In this document: piece by piece, positions 1 to 5,697 of the stretch
How positions within the stretch are numbered: position 1 is the first letter of the stretch
Layout of the letters: every line of letters begins with the position of its first letter
Source: JANMZR01 sp031383555
Lineage (GTDB): Bacteria > Bacteroidota > Bacteroidia > Cytophagales > Spirosomataceae
Length of the DNA: 8,482 bases
Assembly: GCA_031383555.1 (NCBI GenBank)
Contig: JANMZR010000015.1
Coordinates: 1-8,482 of the forward strand
Direction: 5' to 3'
The notes under the pieces: generated by a model
Database searches by the model: none
Told to the model about the DNA's origin: nothing
What the model saw: only the letters and a program-made list of their open reading frames with translations
Made by a program: the position numbers and the translations under genes

Positions 1-891
1 TTTTAAGTCAGGATGTTGCTGAATTCGCTCTAAAACGTAGTTATAATCACCCAAATTTGGCGCTAAAATGGATACTTTATTTGGAATTATAGACAAATAA
101 ACCTCATTAAAACCCATTGACTTATAATAACTATAGTTTGCATTAATATTTTTAACAAACCCTTCTATTTCAGCATCTGATACTTTATAAAAAGCTGAAT
201 TTTGGCACTTTACATCTGCTTCTTCGAAATAGAAAATCTCCTTTTTATCTGTTGATAAATTATAGTTGGTCGATTTTCTTTCAAAAATTTTCAGGTCGAA
301 ATCGGCTTTTATTTCTTTGAAAAATAGTACAAAGTCATAATTCAATAATGTATGCCTTAGCCGCTCCTCCGTTTTTTGGGTACTATTTGAAAAAATATCC
401 AACAAATTTTTTAAGTATTCAATGAAAGAAAACTTAGAATTTCGTGAGTTTTTTTCTTGATTAGCAATAAACTGAATCTCATTTGATTTTTTTATAAAAT
501 GCATTTTAACAGAGCGCTCTACTGATTCCAAAATCAGAATATTTCTAGCGTTATTATCAAAATCTACTGTTACGGGCTTATCCCAATGAATATATTTATA
601 TTTTTCAACTGCAAAATTATTGGCGTTCAAATTGGATTCATCTGCAAAGCTATCACCCAAAAGGTATAAATGAACGTTGTTTTTGATAGCGTTTTTATCA
701 ATTTTATTTTCACAAATTTTTTCTTTTCCTTTGAATTCTGGCAAAAAAGAGAGTCGGTACAAGTCACCATAGCGATAGTCATCTGGGAAAATTTTATTTT
801 TACCAGCCCAAGAATACAAACATTCAAAATGCGATATTGACCAATAAAATATTGCAATTGTGAGTACAATATATCTTGCGAACTTTAACAT
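1..891 (-). CDS. SGNH/AlgJ-like polysaccharide O-acetylation protein, partial (3' end off window)
   Basis: The minus-strand frame is open from an ATG at 891 to the window edge, giving 297 residues without a stop. Residues 5-20 form a hydrophobic N-terminal anchor, so the rest is probably periplasmic. A GDSFAD segment at 79-84 fits the nucleophile block of SGNH esterases or acyltransferases (Ser81), preceded by a hydrophobic beta-strand (LYLL). LESVERSV near 131 and IPNKVSI at 269-275 resemble conserved blocks in AlgJ/AlgX/DltD-like partners of MBOAT acyltransferases. The start lies 16 nt after the stop of the MBOAT gene, so the two are almost certainly co-transcribed. In such pairs the MBOAT protein passes an acyl group across the membrane and the SGNH protein places it on the glycan. 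Family assignment rests on motifs and context. The C-terminal SGNH Asp-His block, if present, is outside the window. Confidence 0.75.
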   Translation of the reverse strand, partial: MLKFARYIVLTIAIFYWSISHFECLYSWAGKNKIFPDDYRYGDLYRLSFLPEFKGKEKICENKIDKNAIKNNVHLYLLGDSFADESNLNANNFAVEKYKYIHWDKPVTVDFDNNARNILILESVERSVKMHFIKKSNEIQFIANQEKNSRNSKFSFIEYLKNLLDIFSNSTQKTEERLRHTLLNYDFVLFFKEIKADFDLKIFERKSTNYNLSTDKKEIFYFEEADVKCQNSAFYKVSDAEIEGFVKNINANYSYYKSMGFNEVYLSIIPNKVSILAPNLGDYNYVLERIQQHPDLK

Positions 892-907
892 TTATTAAAA
901 GTGTTAC

Positions 908-2308
908 TTAAAATTGAAAATAAATAAATTGCAGATTAGAAAATACACCCAAAAAGTAAGAGGATATCAACAAAGTAAAAAACAAAATTCCAAATCCATA
1001 ATTGTTTTTGGTGTTAAAATAAAAGTAAAATTTGTCCTTCAATAAAAGTAGTAATATTAATGCAAATGAAAATATTAATTCATTGTTGTTCATTATATTA
1101 GGTATGCTATCTATCAATTTCAATTGGGCAATTTTTCCGAAAATTTGCCTTGCATCAAATAAACCTGATGCCCTAAAAAATACCCAAGTAAACATTACAA
1201 TTATAAAAGTAGAAACATTATTTAACAAATCTTTTAATGTTGAATTATGGGTGTTGACTGGGAATATTTTATCACGAATAGCCGCCAAAACCAAATAAAC
1301 ACCATGTAAAGAACCCCAAACGATAAAAGTCCATTTGGCACCATGCCACAAGCCGCTCACCATAAACACCAAAAACAAAGCCAAATATTGCTTCACAAAA
1401 CCATTCCGATTCCCACCAAGCGGAATGTACAAATAGTCACGAAACCAGCTTGAAAGTGAAATATGCCATCGCCTCCAAAACTCTGAAATTGATTTAGAAA
1501 AATAAGGGCTTTTAAAGTTTTCCATCAAGTTATAACCCATCACCCGAGCTGAACCAATGGCGATATCTGAATAGCCAGAAAAGTCACAGTATATTTGAAA
1601 AGTATAGAAAAAAGTGGCAATCAGCAACGTAAGTCCATTTTTTTCAGAAGGATTGTCATACGCATAATCCACAAACAATGCTAGCCTGTCGGCAATTACT
1701 ACTTTTTTAAACAGCCCCCAAGCCATCAAAATCAAGCCTGATTTTACATTTTCCCAATTGTATTTTTGAAAGGTTTTTAATTGAGGCAATATATTTTGTG
1801 GTCGCTCAATTGGACCCGCCACTAATTGTGGATAAAACATTACATACAAGGCATATACGCCAAATTGTTGCTCGGCTTTTTGCTTTCCTCGATACACCTC
1901 AATTGTATAACTCATCGCCTGAAAAGTGTGGAAGGATAGCCCAATTGGCAGCAAAATTTCCAAAAAAGGAATATTATTCTCAAGCTTAAAAATACCTAAG
2001 AAATGTGTTAAGTTTTGGTTCAAAAAATTGAAATATTTGAAATAGGCCAAAATACCAATGTTTGAAATAAGGCTGACAATTAATATTATTTTCCGATTTT
2101 GCCCCTGCGATTTTTCGATGTAAATACCTGCATAATAGTCGATTATAATTGTAAAAAACAGTATGAGAATATAAATTGGCCTGAAAACCATATAAAAATA
2201 ACAACTAGCAAACAGCAATAAATACAACCTACCTTTTAAGCCCAGCGAAAAATAGCTTAATGTAACAATGATAAAAAAAAGGATAAAATGGTTAGAATTA
2301 AATAGCAT
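908..2308 (-). CDS. MBOAT family O-acyltransferase (AlgI-like)
   Basis: This 466-residue, many-spanning membrane protein belongs to the membrane-bound O-acyltransferase family. Such proteins move acyl, usually acetyl, groups across the inner membrane for O-acetylation of exported polysaccharides. Hallmarks are PQLVAGPIERP (about 160-170), CDFSGYSDIAIG (241-252), the FWRRWHISLSSWFRDYLYIPLGG block (277-299) and SGLWHG with the presumed catalytic His322. Length and His position match AlgI-type proteins closely. The C-terminus ends in FIYFQF, a common ending for Bacteroidota members. It is the first gene of a two-gene unit with the downstream SGNH/AlgJ-like gene. Its own -7 box lies 43 nt upstream, just after the typA terminator. 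The acceptor glycan cannot be named from this window. Confidence 0.96.
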   Translation of the reverse strand: MLFNSNHFILFFIIVTLSYFSLGLKGRLYLLLFASCYFYMVFRPIYILILFFTIIIDYYAGIYIEKSQGQNRKIILIVSLISNIGILAYFKYFNFLNQNLTHFLGIFKLENNIPFLEILLPIGLSFHTFQAMSYTIEVYRGKQKAEQQFGVYALYVMFYPQLVAGPIERPQNILPQLKTFQKYNWENVKSGLILMAWGLFKKVVIADRLALFVDYAYDNPSEKNGLTLLIATFFYTFQIYCDFSGYSDIAIGSARVMGYNLMENFKSPYFSKSISEFWRRWHISLSSWFRDYLYIPLGGNRNGFVKQYLALFLVFMVSGLWHGAKWTFIVWGSLHGVYLVLAAIRDKIFPVNTHNSTLKDLLNNVSTFIIVMFTWVFFRASGLFDARQIFGKIAQLKLIDSIPNIMNNNELIFSFALILLLLLKDKFYFYFNTKNNYGFGILFFTLLISSYFLGVFSNLQFIYFQF

Positions 2309-2350
2309 TGAAAGGGCTTAATATTTTTATTAAATAGTGTTTTCTATTCA

Positions 2351-2358
2351 CAAAGATA
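2351..2358 (-). promoter_or_regulatory. Predicted -7 box of MBOAT promoter
   Basis: On the minus strand the octamer TATCTTTG matches the Bacteroidota -7 consensus TAnnTTTG. It lies about 43 nt before the MBOAT ATG. No clear TTTG -33 box is seen at the usual spacing; that position falls inside the typA terminator stem. The assignment therefore rests on the -7 box and the location only. Confidence 0.45.
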
Positions 2359-2372
2359 AAGATTGTGTACAA

Positions 2373-2403
2373 AAAAACTCGTTTCGGTTCGAAACGAGTT
2401 TTT
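2373..2403 (-). terminator. Intrinsic terminator of typA (structurally bidirectional)
   Basis: A perfect inverted repeat pairs AAAAACTCGTTTCG (2373-2386) with its complement at 2390-2403 around a 3-nt loop. Nine base pairs at the loop end form the mixed, GC-containing core. In the typA direction the stem is followed by a run of seven T (2377-2371). It begins 43 nt after the typA stop codon and separates typA from the O-acylation genes. T residues also follow on the plus strand, but no plus-strand gene ends here. Confidence 0.88.
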
Positions 2404-2445
2404 GATTTTATAAACGATCTAATTAAATAAAATTTCCAATTACTA

Positions 2446-4266
2446 TTAAGCCATTTCCATCACTAATTTGTTGCTCATACGCTTACGCTCATTGGCTTCC
2501 AAATAAATTTTACGCATTCTCAGGCTTTTAGGTGTAACTTCCAAGTATTCATCTTTCTGAATATATTCCATTGACTCTTCAAGTGAGAAGTTCAATTTTG
2601 GAGCAATTCTTACATTCGAATCAGTACCAGAGGCACGCATATTAGTTAACTGCTTAGCAGTGATTACATTTACTTCAATATCATTTTGACGATTATGTTC
2701 GCCAATTACCATGCCTGTGTATATTTCTTCACCAGGCTCTATAAAAAATTCGCCTCTATCTTGGAGCTTATCCAAAGAATAAGCTGTTGCTGGGCCAGCT
2801 GTCATTGATATTAAAGAGCCGTTTATTCTGCCTTGAATTACACCTTTGTATGGCTCATAAGATTTAAATCGGTGCGCCATTATAGCCTCACCAAATGTAG
2901 CAGTAAGTACTTTTGATCGCATTCCAATCAAACCACGAGATGGAATGTTGAACTCCAAATGTTGCAAGTCACCTTTTGGCTCCATAATTAAAAGCTCACC
3001 TTTTCCAGCTGATGCTAATTCTATCACTTTTCCTGCCACTGCATCTGGTACGTCCACAACCAAAGTCTCAATTGGCTCCAATTTTTCGCCATTTGGACCT
3101 TCCTTAAACAATACTTGTGGTTGACCAACTTGAAGCTCATAACCCTCCCGACGCATGGTTTCAATTAAAACGGATAAGTGAAGTATACCACGACCAAATA
3201 CTAAAAACTTATCTTCCGACTCAGTAGTTTCAACTCTTAAGGCTAGATTTTTCTCAGTTTCTTTGAATAAACGGTCACGCAAATGGCGTGAGGTTACAAA
3301 CTTACCTTCCTTACCATAAAACGGTGAATTGTTAATTGTGAACAACATATTCATTGTTGGCTCATCAATTGAAATGCGAGGCAATGCTTCTGGAAACTCC
3401 ATATCAGCGATGGTATCACCAATTTCAAAATCTTCTATACCTGTAATGGCACATATTTCACCAGAACTAACTTCGGCAACTTTTACACGGCCAAGTCCTT
3501 CAAATACTTGCAATTCCTTGATTTTATTTCTTTTTATTGAACCATCAGACTTTATTAAAGCAATTTGTTGCCCTTCTTTTAAGGTTCCTCTATGCACACG
3601 ACCAATGGCAATTCGACCAACAAAAGACGAATAATCTAATGAAGTAATTTGCATTTGAGACGCTCCATCATTTACAGGAGATGGTGGTATGGTTGCAATT
3701 ATAGTATCTAAAAGTGCAATAATATCTGTAGTTGGCTTTTTCCAATCGGTACTCATCCAACCTTGTTTTGACGAACCGTAAAGGGTAGGAAAATCCAACT
3801 GGTCTTCAGTTGCATCAAGGTTAAACATCAAATCAAATACAGCCTCATGGACTTCGTCAGGTCGACAATTTTCTTTATCAACTTTATTTATAATTACAAT
3901 TGGTTTTAAACCTAATTGAATTGCCTTACTTAATACAAAACGTGTTTGTGGCATTGGACCTTCAAAGGCATCAACCAAAAGACAAACACCGTCAGCTAAT
4001 TTCAAAACACGCTCAACCTCCCCGCCAAAGTCACTGTGACCAGGGGTATCTATAATATTAATTTTCACATCATTATACCTTACTGATACATTTTTTGATG
4101 TAATAGTAATGCCACGCTCACGTTCCAAATCATTACTATCCAATATCAAATCGCCAAACTCTTGATTTTCTCGAAATATTTTTGAGGCGTGAATTATTTT
4201 ATCAACTAGGGTTGTTTTACCGTGGTCAACGTGGGCAATAATGGCAATGTTTCTGATGCTTTGCAT
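2446..4266 (-). CDS. typA: Ribosome-associated translational GTPase TypA/BipA
   Basis: This 606-residue protein is the usual length for TypA/BipA, an EF-G-like GTPase that binds 70S ribosomes and aids large-subunit assembly, notably at low temperature or under stress. All GTPase motifs are visible: P-loop AHVDHGKTT (11-19), switch I RERGITI (49-55), DTPGH (73-77), NKVD (127-130) and a GSSK G5 motif (164-167). EF-Tu-like domain 2, two EF-G III/V-like domains and the basic BipA-specific C-terminal domain (ending near RMRKIYLEANERKRM) follow. The reading frame is intact. ATG 4266 gives the canonical N-terminus MQSIRNIAIIAHVDHGK. The gene appears to be transcribed alone, from a -7 box at 4481-4488 to the hairpin at 2373-2403. 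Its roughly 200-nt leader has repeats able to hide the start codon. Confidence 0.98.
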   Translation of the reverse strand: MQSIRNIAIIAHVDHGKTTLVDKIIHASKIFRENQEFGDLILDSNDLERERGITITSKNVSVRYNDVKINIIDTPGHSDFGGEVERVLKLADGVCLLVDAFEGPMPQTRFVLSKAIQLGLKPIVIINKVDKENCRPDEVHEAVFDLMFNLDATEDQLDFPTLYGSSKQGWMSTDWKKPTTDIIALLDTIIATIPPSPVNDGASQMQITSLDYSSFVGRIAIGRVHRGTLKEGQQIALIKSDGSIKRNKIKELQVFEGLGRVKVAEVSSGEICAITGIEDFEIGDTIADMEFPEALPRISIDEPTMNMLFTINNSPFYGKEGKFVTSRHLRDRLFKETEKNLALRVETTESEDKFLVFGRGILHLSVLIETMRREGYELQVGQPQVLFKEGPNGEKLEPIETLVVDVPDAVAGKVIELASAGKGELLIMEPKGDLQHLEFNIPSRGLIGMRSKVLTATFGEAIMAHRFKSYEPYKGVIQGRINGSLISMTAGPATAYSLDKLQDRGEFFIEPGEEIYTGMVIGEHNRQNDIEVNVITAKQLTNMRASGTDSNVRIAPKLNFSLEESMEYIQKDEYLEVTPKSLRMRKIYLEANERKRMSNKLVMEMA

Positions 4267-4372
4267 GATTTGAATTTTTGGGGCTTATATGCCCAATTTT
4301 AAATAATAACTAATTCCCAAAATTCAAATCATGTAAAAGCCAACCTTGCTTTTTAACTATTTTTGAATTTGG
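4258..4372 (-). promoter_or_regulatory. Candidate two-state RNA structure in the typA 5' leader
   Basis: Three related segments lie in the leader. Segment Y (4316-4340) is the near-perfect reverse complement of segment Z (4258-4282), which holds the typA start codon (4266-4264). They form an 18-bp pairing (4264-4282 with 4316-4333) with one bulged nucleotide, plus 5 more pairs past a small internal loop. Upstream in the mRNA, segment X (4348-4372) can pair with the same Y: 11 bp with one bulge (4361-4372 with 4317-4328), capped by a 6-bp AAAAGC/GCTTTT hairpin (4335-4340 with 4348-4353). X-Y and Y-Z exclude each other. A short GGGC/GCCC hairpin (4281-4284 with 4291-4294) sits between Y and Z. 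The pairings are seen in the sequence; regulation of typA translation is inferred. A simple palindrome without RNA function remains possible. Confidence 0.55.
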
Positions 4373-4480
4373 TTTCTTTATCGAACTAATTAGAAAAATA
4401 TAATATCCGAAAAAGGAAATATTTTATTGAAATAATACCAGAATGCAGCAAATCAGCTGAGTATAAGGTGATTTCGGGTG

Positions 4481-4488
4481 CAAAGATA
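4481..4488 (-). promoter_or_regulatory. Predicted -7 box of typA promoter
   Basis: On the minus strand TATCTTTG, followed by CACC, matches the Bacteroidota -7 consensus TAnnTTTG. It is the only match found in the typA upstream region. It would start transcription near 4474, giving an untranslated leader of about 200 nt that contains all three leader repeats. No good -33 TTTG was found at the usual spacing. Confidence 0.5.
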
Positions 4489-4568
4489 ATTAGAATTTCT
4501 TAGAAAAGTACCATTCTTAATTGAAATTTAATACGATTGTAGTTTTGGCAAAATTTAAAATTGACAAT

Positions 4569-4589
4569 ATTTGCAATTTTGTTGCATAT
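4569..4589 (+). promoter_or_regulatory. Upstream palindromic operator copy (8-5-8)
   Basis: Left arm ATTTGCAA, spacer TTTTG and right arm TTGCATAT form an inverted repeat with one arm mismatch. It is identical at 19 of 21 positions to the second copy 28 bp downstream. Its left arm contains the TTTG proposed as the -33 box. Dyad size and the neighbouring metal-related gene suggest a Fur-superfamily repressor site, possibly Zur (inference). Confidence 0.6.
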
Positions 4590-4601
4590 AGTTTACATTT
4601 G
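4570..4601 (+). promoter_or_regulatory. Predicted promoter of the merC-like gene
   Basis: TTTG at 4570-4573 and TACATTTG at 4594-4601 are separated by 20 nt, matching the Bacteroidota -33/-7 arrangement (TTTG, about 19-20 nt, TAnnTTTG). Transcription would start near 4608, about 23 nt before the ATG at 4631. Both boxes lie within the left arms of the two palindromes, so a bound repressor would cover them. Confidence 0.65.
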
Positions 4602-4617
4602 CAATGTTGTTGCAAAT
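4597..4617 (+). promoter_or_regulatory. Downstream palindromic operator copy (perfect 8-5-8)
   Basis: ATTTGCAA and TTGCAAAT form a perfect 8-bp inverted repeat around the spacer TGTTG. The left arm holds the last four bases of the -7 box and the right arm covers the predicted transcription start, the classic position for a repressor site. No similar site was noticed elsewhere in the window. Confidence 0.65.
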
Positions 4618-4630
4618 AAGAATATATAAA

Positions 4631-5011
4631 ATGGGATTACATTCAAAATCAGGTGCAGAGAAAGTTGGTTTTTGGCTTTCAATTATTTGTGGAGTACATT
4701 GTATTGCTACACCTTTTATGCTCACATTTTTACCAATAATAGGTACAAAATTTAAGGCTTTTCATAAATATGAACTGGTAATTCTTTTAGTAAGTTTGAT
4801 GATGGCTTTCTTTTTATTGAATAAGGATTTTAAAATACATAAAAACCCTATACCAAGGCAATTAATAGTGGCTGCATTTTTGATCTCCTCTGCTGGCTGG
4901 AATTTTTTCAATGAAACTTATGTTTCAATAGTTGTTTCTGGGCTTATTATTACTGCTTATTGGCTCAATTGGAAGCATAAAGAAAAATGTGCTTGCAGGC
5001 TTTCAAATTAA
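4631..5011 (+). CDS. MerC-domain small membrane protein
   Basis: This 126-residue protein has about four hydrophobic segments and resembles the MerC family, small inner-membrane proteins first known as mercuric ion carriers. The N-terminal block EKVGFWLSIICGVHCIATPF contains Cys20, His23 and Cys24 next to a proline, the typical MerC metal-site pattern. The C-terminus carries a cytoplasmic-type KHKEKCAC motif (Cys120, Cys122) that could also bind metal. An in-frame ATG at 4604 would add nine residues, but it lies inside the promoter and operator, upstream of the predicted transcription start; ATG 4631 is therefore preferred and gives the usual N-terminus. No other mer genes are near, so mercury resistance is unlikely. 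A zinc or other metal homeostasis role is inferred from the palindromic operators. It converges with nadD, with 11 nt between the stops. Confidence 0.82.
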   Translation: MGLHSKSGAEKVGFWLSIICGVHCIATPFMLTFLPIIGTKFKAFHKYELVILLVSLMMAFFLLNKDFKIHKNPIPRQLIVAAFLISSAGWNFFNETYVSIVVSGLIITAYWLNWKHKEKCACRLSN

Positions 5012-5022
5012 AAAAAAATTTT

Positions 5023-5595
5023 TTACAAAAACAGCTTTTTTAAAGAAATAAACCCCTCAACCACTTCAGGCACCATATATTTTATTGATTTTCCACTTGC
5101 AATTTGGCTTCGAATAAATGTAGCCGATATGTCTAATAATGGCGCTTCAGTGAATTTTACATTTGGATGCAATAAAAAATTATGCGGTTCAGCTTTGGGT
5201 CTTTTGTAAACATACAAACCATAATATTCCAAAATTTTTTCATAATTTTTCCAGTTGGGGAATTGCGCAAGATTATCCTCTCCAATAATTAATTTGAACT
5301 CGTGATTGGGATATCTTTCTGAAAGCCTCACCAAAGTGTCAATGGTATAAGAAGGTTTTTTCATTGAAAATTCTATATCTGAAACCTTTAATTTTGAGTT
5401 GTCGGCAATAGCTTTTTCCACCATATCAAATCTGTCAAATTCATGTAATAAAGTCTTTGATTTTTTAAATGGATTTTGAGGCGAAACCACAAACCAAACT
5501 TGCTCTAAATCAGTATTATTGGCCATAATATTAGCCACTATCATATGCCCAATATGGATTGGATTGAATGAGCCAAAAAATAAACCGATCTTCAT
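5023..5595 (-). CDS. nadD: Nicotinate-nucleotide adenylyltransferase
   Basis: This 190-residue cytoplasmic enzyme transfers AMP from ATP to nicotinate mononucleotide, giving nicotinate adenine dinucleotide, the penultimate step of NAD synthesis. The nucleotidyltransferase signature GSFNPIHIGH is at 8-17 (the GxFxPxHxGH motif), SPQNPFK at 38-44, SYTIDTL at 82-88, the IGEDN substrate loop at 104-108, FPNWKN at 112-117 and the C-terminal ATP motif ISATFIRS at 156-163. Length and motif order are standard for bacterial NadD, and the frame is complete. No strong promoter was found; a weak TAGTTTTT (5632-5625, minus) lies 30 nt before the start. In many Bacteroidota this gene directly follows gmk, but here a glycosyltransferase lies between them on the other strand, so nadD must have its own promoter. 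Confidence 0.97.
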   Translation of the reverse strand: MKIGLFFGSFNPIHIGHMIVANIMANNTDLEQVWFVVSPQNPFKKSKTLLHEFDRFDMVEKAIADNSKLKVSDIEFSMKKPSYTIDTLVRLSERYPNHEFKLIIGEDNLAQFPNWKNYEKILEYYGLYVYKRPKAEPHNFLLHPNVKFTEAPLLDISATFIRSQIASGKSIKYMVPEVVEGFISLKKLFL

Positions 5596-5658
5596 TAATT
5601 TTAAAGTATGATCGATAAAATTACAAAAACTAAAGGAATTAATGTAAAGTACGTACTC

Positions 5659-5666
5659 TATATTTG
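5659..5666 (+). promoter_or_regulatory. Predicted -7 box of the glycosyltransferase promoter
   Basis: TATATTTG matches TAnnTTTG and lies 31 nt before the ATG at 5698, predicting a start near 5673. No TTTG -33 box is visible at normal spacing. Confidence 0.45.
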
Positions 5667-5697
5667 TATAAAGTAATTTTTATTCCCTTTTTAATAT

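Larger units (their letters stand above)
4267..4630. other. Divergent intergenic region between typA and the merC-like gene
   Basis: This stretch holds no credible protein gene. From left to right it carries the typA leader repeats (to 4372), an AT-rich leader stretch (4373-4480) where no convincing motif was found, the predicted typA -7 box (4481-4488), about 80 nt of spacer, and the merC-like promoter with its two palindromes (4569-4617) followed by a short untranslated leader. Confidence 0.75.

Noticed and set aside
627..869. Minus-strand 80-codon frame
   Set aside because: It is an out-of-phase reading of the SGNH/AlgJ-like gene, whose own frame has the GDSF motif and correct operon spacing.
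1032..1298. Plus-strand frame antisense to the MBOAT gene
   Set aside because: Its composition is that of a shadow of a membrane protein, with no motif and no promoter.
3329..3634. Plus-strand frame antisense to typA
   Set aside because: It lies wholly within the conserved typA gene and has no recognisable domain.
4631..5011. Mercury resistance function for the MerC-like gene
   Set aside because: No merR, merA, merT or merP is nearby and the operator does not look like a MerR site with its elongated promoter spacer; a metal homeostasis role fits better.
5010..5024. A9T6 tract between the merC-like gene and nadD as a bidirectional terminator
   Set aside because: It is a pure A/T run with no GC stem or loop; T runs could aid termination, but there is not enough to call a terminator.
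5625..5632. TAGTTTTT as the nadD -7 box
   Set aside because: It lacks the final G of TAnnTTTG and has no -33 partner; in DNA this AT-rich it is too weak to list.
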